A program made the translations under genes and the position numbers. The notes beneath the pieces were generated by a model. The model did no database searches. It was not told where the DNA came from and was given only the letters and a program-made list of their open reading frames with translations. A DNA stretch of 25,559 bases, from NCBI GenBank assembly GCA_900618425.1, contig UZAN01042235.1, positions 3,028 to 28,586 of the forward strand. Reading direction: 5' to 3'. Source of the DNA: Echinostoma caproni. Taxonomy: Eukaryota; Platyhelminthes; Trematoda; Plagiorchiida; Echinostomatidae. Below, in pieces: positions 9,603 to 19,128 of this stretch. Within the stretch, counting starts at the first letter, position 1, and each line of letters opens with the position of its first letter.

Positions 9603-9616
9603 TGCACTTCGGTGCA
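9603..9616 (+). other. Hairpin with a UUCG tetraloop
   Basis: TGCAC-TTCG-GTGCA forms a 5-bp stem closed by C(UUCG)G, the classic extra-stable tetraloop. About 90 bases downstream, TAGGGC-AGAA-GCCCTA (9707-9722) forms a second perfect 6-bp hairpin. No RNA family was recognised. Confidence 0.4.
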
Positions 9617-11521
9617 ATTCGACGTAATCCGCATCTCGTACACTCACGGGCGATTGATGGAGTAACAGACGCGATTACGGTACATCCTGAGGAGAATGGA
9701 AGTCAGTAGGGCAGAAGCCCTATGAAGGTTATTTACAAAGTGCTACCCGACCTACCGGAGGCTTTTTCTGGGTGTCCTCTTACGAAAAACATAGAAACAA
9801 AGTTATTGCACAGAATTCTGCGGTTGCAGAAAACATTGGGAAAAACTATCCGAATAGCCTGAATCAGGATAACACACCATTCTTGATCATCTGCAGGACT
9901 ATTCACCGTAGACCTGATCTGGGTCTTCGCATTTATATTAGTTCTCCTTCTCACTTCGCTGTTATCTGTACAGCTGCATTAGCCAATGGCAGAAGTTATC
10001 GAAAACTGCTTTGAGCGGTATTTAGGTTGTTCTTTGCAAGAATAACCGCTGAAAAACTCATTACCATCATTACCATTCCGGTCCTTTTTCATAACCTAAA
10101 ATTATAGGGCAACCATTGGCTTAAAATTTTGGCGACTGTCTTTGACTGAACATCAGGTGGTAACCTCAGAAGAAACCACCACGCACTGACCTGCTCGGAG
10201 GGGGGGGGAGTGGAACGCAACAAAAAATTGTGAGTAATATACTACACTATCAATCTGGGTAATTACAAGAAAACAATTTGTTATCCTGGTAATGAATGAT
10301 ATTTTATTGTACAGATGCATCTGTGTTCACATTAGATGGTTAATAAATTTGTGAGTTTGTGTGCGCGCACATAGATTCTTTGCACTGACTGTGCAGCACA
10401 AGTGCCGGTAAATAAAATACGTCTACATCAGTTCTATTTCGAGTGTACCCGGATAGCGATCGTCCGGGAGGTGGGTGGCAAGCTGATTGGTGATCCGGTT
10501 GCGAATTCACGGACAAGCTGATGGTGGCTGGGGACACATAAAACCGGGATAGGTGGGGGCAAAATGGAATGCACCAGAGCAGATAGACTGGGATGAAACA
10601 GTCGGATCGATAAAGGCGGGCTGATGCTATTAGCGATAACATTCACGGTCCATGTTGCGCTCATCCACCAGCAAATGCCTTCCACGATGGGACCAATTGA
10701 AACGGAGTGAGGGATGAAATACAGACTCAGTCGCTGTCACTTTGCAGCACACTATATAAATAAAGAAGAAATTTGAACGCACTATGATATTCCATTGGAA
10801 AAAGATACAATAAATTCAAATGGACAGAAGATAGAAAAGGAATTCAAGACTGGTGAGATGATCAAGTAGGGGATCGAAGTTTTTCAAGGATATCGCATAG
10901 ATCACCGATTTATCAGTTAAAAGCATTCAATGCCCGATTAGCAAAACGAATTCTGTACACAAATTGAGAACATTCTTTAGTTAAGCAAAATAAACAAGTC
11001 GGGACCGTTCTAAATAGGATAAAATGTGCGGCGCATCGTGAGTGTCTACTATCGGTCCATATATCAGTCGCAATATGACAGTTCCTAAAAGAACGTAATT
11101 GGCGGATGGAATTGAGTTTGCAACGGTCGCCCTTACAGTTGGAAAGAGCACAACAGAATTGAGGTCTGGCATATGAATGGAATGTAAGTCAATAAAAGAC
11201 GTGTTAAACCATCAAGAGTGCCTGGTGCCCCTGAACAATCGAACAGGCTAATCCAAGCTTGATACTCTAAATGTGTTAAACCTATTTCTATCTGTCTTTA
11301 TCACTAGAAATGAGCGTCTATCGGTTTTGCACACACTCATTCAGCTCTAAACGCATAACCAGATAGAGAAACACCAGTGAAAATGAGTCATTTGTGATGT
11401 GGGTGTGGTTAGGTCCTACAAGACGTCTCCCTGACACATTGTGCCATGTCCTTTTCTTCCCTGCTTCCACCACTAATATTACCCGCATTGGCCATTTTGT
11501 TTCATCATAGTCTTTTTGCAG

Positions 11522-11575
11522 AACTTGTTATCAATGTTTCAATGCAGCTTGACCGTACCCCACGACGTAACCCAA
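11522..11575 (+). CDS. Speculative 54-nt internal exon
   Basis: A T-rich tract ending CTTTTTGCAG (11512-11521) is followed by 54 bases and then a near-consensus donor CCCAA/GTAAGG at 11576. Two of the three frames are open through it; one reads LVINVSMQLDRTPRRNP. The length is a multiple of three, so it could be a frame-neutral exon. I know of no matching protein, and no partner exon was found nearby. Confidence 0.2.
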
Positions 11576-13041
11576 GTAAGGCAACTCACTTTCCCACCAC
11601 CAAGTTCAAACAACTCTATTCAAATTGCACGTTTCTTTGTTTGACATAATTGTACACATGTGCGTCAGCAGCTGAATGGAAGCACGATGAATTAATAACC
11701 AATATCAATTCTGTCCAAGTATGTCTTCCTGTGTTAGTGCCTAGATAAAGAGAAAAGAATGTCGCATTTTTTCTGTACAAATGCTCCGACGAACGAAAAA
11801 TCACGAAATTTTGTACATTTTAGAATAGATTCCATCTGCACCGTTCTACGCCTTCTCACACTCTTGGTGATTAGATCAGACTGCTACTCCGTCGACCAGT
11901 CGGTCAATTACAGATATGTGGATGATGCAACACCAGTGACATTGATTGGACGAGGTGCAAGTTAAGGCCAAGTATCGTTTGTTTGAGAAAAAGTTACTCT
12001 CCAGATGACCTGATGCTTCTTCAGCACAACTTATGAATATTTGAGGTTGGAACATCGATTCAGTTTCGAACGATTTCGCGAACTCATGGAAGTATTCGAT
12101 GGAAATGAGCATAGGTTGTGCACTCCGAGACAGAGTCCGGGTATTCTTATTCTTGTATGGATATTACTCCATATGAATTAATCCAAGCCCATATTTGACA
12201 CATTGTTGCTAAGAGTGCTGTCTTTGAGTTCTGACAGGGGCACAACAATTGTACGTAATGCTGAGTCTTCACAAGGCTCTCAGTAGGCCGTTACACAACT
12301 TTCGTAACAAACAAGATCTTTTTTAAAGTTTATTTAGGTACACATTGTCAGAAAGTAGCACGACCTTCTGCGGATCAAGCAGAACAGGAGCGCTCATAAA
12401 ATTCCCGTTGTTGTGCAGTTCAAACAAAGCGTTAGTCTTATACACTGACGTATAATTGTGGAAAAGGTTGAAAAAAGTGGACGTCGAAGGAGAGTAGATA
12501 CCGAAGGATGTCATCATTTGTAGCAGCTCCAAATGCGTAATCTGCTGCATTTAATCACAGAACGAACTGATCCGAAAGGATTAGTTTATAAGAGCAATAA
12601 TTCTGTAATGGAATGCTCTGGAACTGGTCGATGATTTTCAGCCAGAACCACAGTGAATGTTACCGGAGGGAGGATACTATCAAAGAAAGGAAAAGAAACA
12701 ATTGACCGAAAAAATTGCTGGTTTACGAGCGCCAGTCTTTGCGATATTTAGTCCTATCAATCAGATTTTTTCATAAGATCAATCTCAAAGACCGACATTT
12801 CCTTCATTTTAATATTCTCCATTAGTCTGCCACTTCTTTCAGTCGGATAAGTGTATCTATGAAAAATTACCATCAAGATTGTATTGTATTGTGTATAACT
12901 TATGCAAGCACTGGAGTTCGCATTTCAGTTTAAAAAAATCATGCGCACCAACCGTCACAATGGTCATAATAAACTGGGAAAAATTTTTTACACCCTTGAG
13001 GACATTTGATAAACCAAGAGTAAGACAGAGTTCACCAATTG

Positions 13042-13491
13042 TCACTCATTGTTCGTGAGTAAATAAATTACGATAAGCATTAATTCGAGATAAAATTTGC
13101 GGAATTGGGAGCGTGTTGAATGATGGGAACGACATGTCAGTTCTCCGTGCAACGGGTGGTCAGGATCAGTGAGAATCCTCTCAGCGAATTTCGCACAGGA
13201 AGTTACGTGATACTCTGGAAGTATTAAAGCTAAAACATTTACATTAATAGAAGAGACATGGCTAATAATAGTTAGACCGCGACGTAAGACTTTGAAATCC
13301 TGGTGAGTAAGCCATGAAAGACAACTGAGAAACGGTACAGTAGGATGGGGAATACATACTGGTGAACAATGGTAGAAATAACTGGCTGGGATGCGCTGCC
13401 TCAGTTTTCGAATTTTAAAAGATAGGCCCCGCAGTTTATCAATGAAGTNATTATGAGTTTGGCAGCGATCAGTGAAGTTCGCTTCACTGTA
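13042..13491 (-). pseudogene. LINE C-terminal domain, open frame without ATG start
   Basis: A frame of 149 codons is open from after a TAA at 13494-13492 to the TGA at 13044-13042 but has an ATG only near its end. It reads DRCQTHNXFIDKLRGLSFKI, then RKLRQRIPASYFYHCSPVCI, LSWLTHQDFKVLRRGLTIIS, LALILPEYHVTSCAKFAERI and LTDPDHPLHGELTCRSHHST. The pattern (helical RKLRQRIP, W/F..L...F..LRR, then ILxDPxHPLHxEL and a basic end) is the conserved thumb and tail region of CR1/Jockey-like reverse transcriptases. An assembly N falls at 13449. It directly continues the LINE fragments upstream. Confidence 0.7.
13471..13488 (+). other. Perfect hairpin AGTGAAG-TTCG-CTTCACT
   Basis: A 7-bp perfect stem with a TTCG loop, 16 bases from the microsatellite and within the start of the LINE C-terminal frame. 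It could be a chance palindrome or a footprint of the junction. Confidence 0.5.
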
Positions 13492-13504
13492 TTACGCTGT
13501 ACAA

Positions 13505-13522
13505 TGATGATGATGATGATGA
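13505..13522. repeat. (TGA)6 / (TCA)6 microsatellite inside the LINE
   Basis: Six TGA units on the plus strand, read as TCA/CAT on the LINE strand. It sits between the polymerase core and the C-terminal frame, where the YADD box should be, so it may mark a rearranged junction. Confidence 0.8.
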
Positions 13523-13734
13523 CTCTAGATAAAGGATTGTTAATAATCACCGTGCGATCTGTCGGATATGGAGAGCGAGCAAAACTGTATAAACTCTCTA
13601 CGCACTAACTGGGGTTTAGTGTCAGCCTCGATGAGGAGGAGAATGAGTGAATTTGATCAAGATTGTCGGTGAAGGCGCTTAGATCGGTGTAAGAAGAAGT
13701 GAGTTAGCACAACAAACATATACTTTGAAACTCA

Positions 13735-14137
13735 TTATGGGGATAGCTCCGCTCGTTGAAGAACCCCGACATGGTTGACTAAGGGTTTAGATGAATACTT
13801 ACCCATTCTAGTGGTTTGTACTCTCTCAGTAAAACAGTTGGATAGCCAAGCTAACAACTGCTTGGGGCATTCGAACGATTCCGGTTTTCGTAACAAATTA
13901 GATCGAAGAACAGAATCAAATACTGAAGAGTAGACCGGAAAAACACACCGAACAAAATTAACAGAGTTGTTTAAAGGCCTAGTGATAAAATGGATAAGAG
14001 TGGGGACTGCGTCTATTAGGCCTGTTAGCAAACCGTAACCGATCACTGGGAATGTTTATAGATTCCTCAGGGCGTTTGAGGATAACCTCTTCAGTCAATT
14101 TAAGAGCTGAAGATGTTAATTCTATAAGAATAAAACG
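13735..14137 (-). pseudogene. LINE reverse transcriptase core, damaged
   Basis: After the stop at 14138 the same frame reads LTSSALKLTEEVILKR and SDRLRFANR, then a frameshift leads into GLIDAVPTLIHFITRPL, FVRCVFPVYSSVFDSVLRS, LLAWLSNCFTERVQTTRMGK and GVLQRAELSP before two stops. These correspond to reverse transcriptase blocks 1 to 4: the L-T-S...K.E..I strand, the F(L)D(Y)SSAFDSV block and the GV.QG..LSP block. The first aspartate of the F-x-D-Y-S-S-A-F-D block is Val here (PVYSSVFD), and the Gly of GVLQG is Arg, so the polymerase is inactive. Confidence 0.8.
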
Positions 14138-14899
14138 TTAGTAGAGGATAGAAGATTTGGACGCCTTGGGGATTGGTATGATTGTGGCCGGCCTCCAACA
14201 GTCAGGCATAGTAGAAGTGTTGAGACATTGATTTGCAATGGAAGTGATTGCCCTAGCTAGGGAAACAGCACCAAATTTGAAGAGGGCTGGAGGTAAATCA
14301 TCCATGTCTAAAGCAGAAGACCAACTGCAACTATTTAAAAGTTCTAACAAATCACAATATGAGAATGGTTCCACATTGTAAACACCATGTGACGAGTAGG
14401 CGGGAAGAATGTCCGATGATTGGCGCAGGAATGCGGCATTCAGATCATCAACACCCACACTCAGCTTCGACCATACTTTCTTCCTTCCACAGAGAAGTCT
14501 AATACCTTGCCACAGGTGTCTGCTGTTTCCAGTCCTCAGAATTCGATCAAAGAATATTGCGTTCAATCTATTTACTTCAGCATTGATAAGCCTGGACAAA
14601 TACCTGACATCTGAAGCATTGTGGGACTTGTACGCACGTTCCTTTTGTTGTCGCAACGACTTTAGTAGGTGAGAGCTTATCCTTCCGTTGGACATATAGA
14701 AGCTTTGAACAGGGCAGCAGTAAATATAAATGGCATTGATTATTTGGGTGAATAGGGGGACACACGTGAAAGGAGAAGAATTAGATGCATAAAACCATGA
14801 AGAGGCCTGTCTGGGAGATTCATTGAGAAAGGAAACGCTTGTGGGTGAGGAGTTGCGAAAACGAAATCTGGTCAGATCGACAGAAGGATTTGAATGCAA
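14138..14899 (-). pseudogene. LINE linker and start of reverse transcriptase
   Basis: This is the longest ORF in the window (253 codons). It has a basic, Arg/Ser-rich region (SHLLKSLRQQKERAYK, then RYLSRLINAEVNRLN), a segment FDRILRTGNSRHLWQGIRLL, then LDMDDLPPALFKFGA and ANQCLNTSTMPDCWRPATI ending IPIPKASKSS. This is the standard region between endonuclease and polymerase in non-LTR elements: the helical linker, the DxLPPxL...W....IPIPK strand and the start of the fingers. It ends at a TAA, but the next frame continues the alignment. The ATG at 14899 is probably not a natural start; the true ORF should be continuous with the endonuclease. Confidence 0.8.
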
Positions 14900-14943
14900 A
14901 GCGTGAATAAACTTAGGGTCGAACTAAGAGTAAACAGTAGTCG

Positions 14944-15460
14944 CTAGAGGACATGGATGCGTTTAGTGCTAAGGAAAAAGGGATTGCGTGTTTGGGGGTT
15001 ACTATCCAGTATAGAATTACTACTTGTGGGAGAGTGACAAAGACCTGTCATATCCAATGATAAAAGAGGATAAGCAATTGTATGGTGAAAGTCACCAACG
15101 ATTATGTGTGAGTTTACATCTAATTGTGGGGCAATGAAGGGTATTAACGAGCCGAAAAACAACATACGATCTGATTGTGTACAATGAGGTGTTATATACA
15201 GGTCAGACAAAATTGTGTAGGTAAAACGGGAAAATCTTGGGTGATACCGCACGGTTAGTCACCCAATACCGACTGAAAAGAAACGAGACTTGCCACATCA
15301 GGAAACGTTGACATACATCACAACACCCCCATTAGTCTTCTTTCCTCGTGTTTCACGATCCTGTCGGTAAACTTGGAAACCTGTCTATCTACGCTAGAGA
15401 GTCATCTATATCGTTATTGAACCACGATTCTTGAACGCTGACGGCACGTGTTCACATGAA
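14944..15460 (-). pseudogene. LINE endonuclease domain, frameshifted
   Basis: Minus strand: RAVSVQESWFNNDIDDSLA, then a stop, then after a frame change GFQVYRQDRETRGKKTNGG followed by VVMYVNV, further stops, and finally TVRYHPRFSRFTYTILSDLY running into HIIVGDFHH. These are the ETWL-like start, the glycine-rich GGVVMYV strand and the GDFNH box of an apurinic-type endonuclease (established knowledge of CR1/Jockey-like LINEs). GDFNH has become GDFHH, replacing the usual Asn. At least three stops and one frameshift show it is dead. Confidence 0.75.
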
Positions 15461-15516
15461 TTCTCGATCGGAGGACACTAGTTAAATCCGACATCTTTGG
15501 AAACAGGGACCGGTTG

Positions 15517-15711
15517 TTAGTGCTGACCAATTAAGGGACAATCATCTTGGACCGAGGACTTCGTCAAAGGCACCTTGCCTCCTGCACGTTTGCGTTCTTT
15601 GGTCCAAGGTAGACGGTGAGAACCTGGAGTCGCAAGAACCACTGAATCATCAAAGGATATCCTGGCGCGTTTGAACTAAATAATATCATCCTGTGTGTAG
15701 TGACGACGCAT
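15517..15711 (-). pseudogene. Small upstream ORF of the minus-strand LINE
   Basis: From an ATG at 15711 a frame runs 64 codons to TAA at 15517-15519 with one internal TAG (15676-15678, codon 12). It begins MRRHYTQDDII, and after the TAG reads FKRARISFDDSVVLATPG, with a basic stretch WTKERKRAGGK and the ending DDCPLIGQH. Apart from that TAG the frame is clean, while all downstream LINE sequence changes frame, which suggests a real short coding unit. It may be an ORF1 or the amino end of the main ORF. The function is unknown; a basic, possibly nucleic-acid-binding peptide is inference. Confidence 0.35.
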
Positions 15712-17237
15712 TATTGTAAGTGAAAATGTGAAAATTCCCTGAATGTGACGGAGAGCGTGTAAGCGTAGCGTATTGGGAAATGCCAGAATACATCAATAAC
15801 TTGCTGTTTAAAACAATACAATATTCATAACTCCGGTCTGTTTCCGATCAGTCGATACCCCATAGGAGGAAATGCAAATTTTCGATTTGGTTCATGGACT
15901 CAGATTTTCCATATTTCTGTTACTAATTCTTGATGAACTTGGAATAGCATCCGCTTCGAATTCGGTGTGTAATCTCAAACATGGTACGATTCATGCCCAG
16001 AGAACTGTTAATCTAACACTTTTAATGTTGCATTAAGAAGTCAGGTTAACCCTAATGCTCAATGTAGAATTGATTCAGAACAGTAGTTTATCGATTCATT
16101 ATATCCGTCTGACTTCTGCCCATATTTTTACCGATTTGAGCCAAGTGTTCCAAATTATGGACAAATGGCAATAGGTTGAATTTGACCGGGGGGACGAGGG
16201 ACAGTCTGCTGGCCTTACAGACATGAATGGTAATCTCGGTTGCAGAAATGCAGACTTCTCTAGTAAGAGGCACTTCAATCAGGATGCGGAAATCTCAAAA
16301 CAACTAGGACAGACGGAAATCGATCCGGTTGAAGTACGTTTCAGACAGAATTACCGACATATAGATGATAAAGGTAGACATACTTCATCAGCAAATATCC
16401 GCGTGTTACGCTTAGCAGCACTTACCGCTATTTCGTCGATAAAGGTATGGGCACATGCGACTTGGTCGGGTAGACAGTCCTGGTGAAAATTCGCCCATCC
16501 GGGTGCAAAAACCCACTACTGACTTGAAAAAATATCCGACGGCTCACGTGATATGATGATCGCAGAAACACATGTCAACCTACTGAGAGTTTTGCCTCAG
16601 CAGTCGTGGCGTTTGAATGCTAACGGATAATGCAACTTTAACCTAGTTCAATTTTTGCTGAGTTCTAGAGGTAGTATATGTTCACATGGATGAGATGGGA
16701 CTAATGGTGTCAATCAGTATCTTAACGAAATAGTTTTTTGGGCTATGAAATCCGTTACGTACAGATCCAAAATTCTGCTAGTACGTATTGTAACTCGTGT
16801 ACCGGTGTAAATGCTGTAGTCTTTGATTATTAGACCATCAAACATTACAGGTGTGCAATGTAACCACCTATACAACTGCACGAAATAAAAAAGAGGCATT
16901 AAGGGGAATCGGTATAATCCGAATTCGAAGACACTTGAAAGTATGTTTTATGTTGAAAGCGTTCGATATATGTGTAGAATAAGTAAGATTGTGGGACAAA
17001 TTTACCTCAGGGTACACTGCAGGATGAACAGGGTGGATTAACCGGATACGTTTTCGTAATTGGCGTCCCGTGGAGTGGAAATAATTTTTTAATAGTGCCA
17101 AAGAAAAAGTTGTGATACACTACGATACAAAAGGGATATATAATACCAACCCCCAAAATGGCTGTTTCGTAGATGGAGACAGGAAAGTTCATACAAGCGG
17201 ATGGTAGATAGGGCATTTTTTGCCACACCCTTGTGTT
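15712..17237. other. Stretch without recognisable genes between two LINEs
   Basis: Contains an 87-codon plus-strand ORF (16223-16486) with a possible acceptor at 16220 and donor at 16445, and several 60-77-codon minus-strand ORFs. No domain, RNA gene or LINE motif was recognised. Sequence immediately left of 17238 is not LINE-like, which fits 5' truncation of the plus-strand element. Confidence 0.5.
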
Positions 17238-18310
17238 GATGACGGAGACGAGGTAGACGTTATTTATCTAGACTTATCAAAAGCGTTCGATCGGATGAAC
17301 CACGATATTCTACTGCGGAAACTCTATGCTCACGGTATCCGATGGCTCATGCCTGCTTGGATCGAAGCATTTCTCTGACATGGGACCGTATCGGTTCGTG
17401 TTTCTGATTCGCTTTACAGTCCTATGGACGTTACCCGTGGAGTTCCACAAGGACCTGTGCTTGGCCCGCAACTTTTTCTATTATTCATAAACGACCTACC
17501 GAAGGCTTTGGCGCCAAAATTTGGAATGCAGTAACACAACCAGCGGGTTCGCTGGCACGCCAAGAAATGATGAAAGCAGCTCATCTCTGGTCTCTTCTGA
17601 ACGATACCGAATTCAATGTGCCAAGGTGTAAAGTTCTATCTCTACGACACAAGGGGCGATTTTCGTATATCCTCAGAACCGAACAACTGCCACACGCCTC
17701 AAGTGAGAAGGAACTGGGAATCATCATTCAAGAAACCGTAAGCTGCTCACCCAACTGCGCCAAGGCGTCAAACGCAGCTGCAAAGAATGTCGGTTTGCTT
17801 AAGCGGGTCTTCGGCCAGTTTGAAGCAGTGCTTTTCCCGCGTCTACTATCAGCATACATTGTCCCGCTCACAGAGTACGCCATCCAGGCATGGAATACAT
17901 GGTTACAACGTGATTGCAAAATGCTGGAGCGTCCACAAATAATGGCCATAAAAATGGTTAGGGAGTTGAATCGTTTTTCGTACGCAGAGAGATTGAAGTC
18001 GGTGGGGTTATATTCCAATCACTACCGGCGTATCAGAGGAGATATGAATATGGTATACCAAATAATGCAAAAACCAAGCCATCTGTGTCATCCGCTGCTA
18101 AACTCATCACCCAACGTTCATGTTAGAGGACATCCGTTCAACCTGGTAGTCTCAAAATGTCGATTGGAAGGCCGGCGTCAGTCATTCGCAATCAGAGTGT
18201 TTTCGATATGGAATTTTCTCCCACCCCACGTCGTCTGTGCACCAGATATTGGATCTTTCAAACTGAGACTCGATGAAACATTAGCACACCTTACATTCCA
18301 ACATAAGTGA
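17238..18310 (+). pseudogene. Reverse transcriptase pseudogene lacking the YADD box
   Basis: Frame 1 reads VIYLDLSKAFDRMNHDILLR, KLYAHGIRWLMPAWIEAFL, a TGA (17376-17378), VSVRVSDSLYSPMDVTRGVP, then QGPVLGPQLFLLFINDLPKA and LAPKFGMQ, and a TAA (17532-17534). The catalytic Asp of YLDLSKAFD and the GVPQG box are intact. The expected next residues (YADD plus about ten more) are missing: after the TAA the alignment resumes in another frame as TQPAGSLARQEMMKAAHLWS, FNVPRCKVLSLRHKG, and then 247 codons from 17567 to the TGA at 18308-18310. That portion covers the thumb and tail (KELGIIIQETVSC, AYIVPLTEYAIQAWN, RRIRGDMNMVYQIM, FSIWNFLPPHVV). A deletion that is not a multiple of three explains both the lost box and the frameshift. 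Confidence 0.85.
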
Positions 18311-18325
18311 AGCTTACTTACTTTA
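17238..18325 (+). mobile_element. 5'-truncated LINE, reverse transcriptase end
   Basis: A second non-LTR element of a different family from the one at 13-15.7 kb. It starts abruptly inside the polymerase (DDGDEVDVIYLDLSKAFDR) and runs to the natural C-terminus at 18310, followed after three bases by TTACTTACTTTA (18314-18325), which resembles the short simple-repeat tails of CR1-like elements. Truncation at the 5' end is typical of target-primed reverse transcription. Endonuclease and ORF1 are absent. It cannot be active because of the stops and deletion described for the pseudogene. Confidence 0.85.
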
Positions 18326-18790
18326 CTGCGATTGGCTCCTTGGAAAAGATAAGTCGGCTCCAGTCATGANCATGATCATGAAGTTCCTTGAAAGTTTGGT
18401 ACGAGAGACGTCCCCAGCGTCACTCGGCGTTCTTTTGTTTTGAGGGCGCACCTCTAACTTTTGCACAATCAAGTGCGAACTGCAAGGCAGCAGGAAGTAA
18501 CCCCTCGCCTCGGAAGTGAGGGGGTCAATGACTTAAGTTTTAAAAGGTCAGTTGCACTAACCTTTGTCACGACCCCTTCATTGGGTTTATGCGGCTTTTA
18601 AACAGGAACCAGGTAACCAGCCTGAAACCCACCGCACCTTGATAGTGTTACCGCGACTGCTTGTTTTTTGCGGTGTGCCACAACTTATTCACAGCTAACC
18701 TTCTTCTGTGAAGATATCCCCCGATCCACAACCCGGGGACACGCTTGGTGGCATTCAGCTCGGCTTAACCGGACATAAATAAAGCTGCGT
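18326..18790 (+). repeat. GC-rich block of unknown repeat type with nested hairpins
   Basis: Base composition rises above that of the surroundings directly after the LINE tail. It contains the hairpin CCCCTC (18501-18506) / GAGGGG (18518-18523), a larger nested stem at 18521-18576, and CCCCG (18719-18723) / CGGGG (18734-18738). It ends near AATAAA at 18778-18783. An N lies at 18370. It has no coding frame of note. It may be the 3' region of the LINE or part of another element such as an LTR; I cannot decide. Confidence 0.35.
18521..18576 (+). other. Nested stem-loop
   Basis: GGGGTC (18521-18526) pairs with GACCCC (18571-18576), TGAC (18529-18532) with GTCA (18566-18569), and AAAGGT (18543-18548) with ACCTTT (18560-18565), giving about 16 pairs with one asymmetric internal loop. 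The GGGG at its base also pairs with the CCCCTC upstream, so the two stems exclude each other. Confidence 0.45.
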
Positions 18791-18903
18791 ACATCATTGG
18801 AAAAATCCCGTATCATCCGACGTTTTACGCAAGAAATTGTATGGATCACTGTATTTTAACCAGAACACGAACATTTGGGACGAGAAAAACATGAGCTTGT
18901 GAG

Positions 18904-19128
18904 TTATTCCCTTAATACGTCTTCAATATTTGATGAAAAGAGGGCGGGGTGAACCTCGTAGGCAAGAGGACCTGCTATTTGCTCACCTAAAACCGTCAAT
19001 CCATATCCCGGGATTAGGATTGTTGAATCGTAGGTTAGATGTATTGGGTCGGCCTGCAGTGAAACCGCCCACCCCTTAAGTTGGGTCACGTGGGACACCC
19101 AGGACAGTGCTTTAAACCGCTCTATCAT
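18904..19128 (-). CDS. Unrecognised 74-codon ORF, repeat-like
   Basis: Reads MIERFKALSWVSHVTQLKGW, AVSLQADPIHLTYDS, ILIPGYGLTVLGEQIAGPL and AYEVHPALFSSNIEDVL. Composition is balanced and protein-like, more so than most ORFs of this length here, and the local DNA is GC-richer than its flanks. No domain was recognised. It may be a fragment of a mobile-element protein or an exon. The distance to the GC-rich block at 18326-18790 is only about 110 bases, so both may belong to one element. Confidence 0.25.
   Translation of the reverse strand: MIERFKALSWVSHVTQLKGWAVSLQADPIHLTYDSTILIPGYGLTVLGEQIAGPLAYEVHPALFSSNIEDVLRE

Larger units (their letters stand above)
9421..13041. other. Long stretch without recognisable genes
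   Basis: It includes a nine-G run at 10200-10208, a relatively GC-rich patch at 10440-10700 with two overlapping minus-strand ORFs (83 and 100 codons, Pro/Ser-rich, no motif), and one exon-like segment at 11522-11575. Other ORFs are 60-80 codons long and unconvincing. No RNA gene or LINE motif was recognised outside the listed features. Confidence 0.5.
13042..15711 (-). mobile_element. Broken non-LTR retrotransposon (CR1/Jockey-like LINE)
   Basis: Reading the minus strand from 15711 to 13042 gives the ordered parts of a LINE: a small ORF, an endonuclease with VQESWF and VGDFHH motifs, a linker rich in basic residues, the start of the reverse transcriptase (WRPATIIPIPK), the YSSVFDSVLR and GVLQ..ELSP boxes, and a conserved C-terminal domain. 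Several stops and frameshifts break it, so it cannot make an active protein. The total of about 2.7 kb is short for a full element (typically 3-5 kb), so sequence is missing, most plainly around the YADD box. The individual parts are listed separately. Clade assignment (CR1 versus Jockey-type) is tentative; it is similar in style to flatworm elements. Confidence 0.85.

Noticed and set aside
10340..10685. Overlapping 100- and 83-codon minus-strand ORFs
   Set aside because: Pro/Ser-rich in both frames because of local base composition; no recognisable domain.
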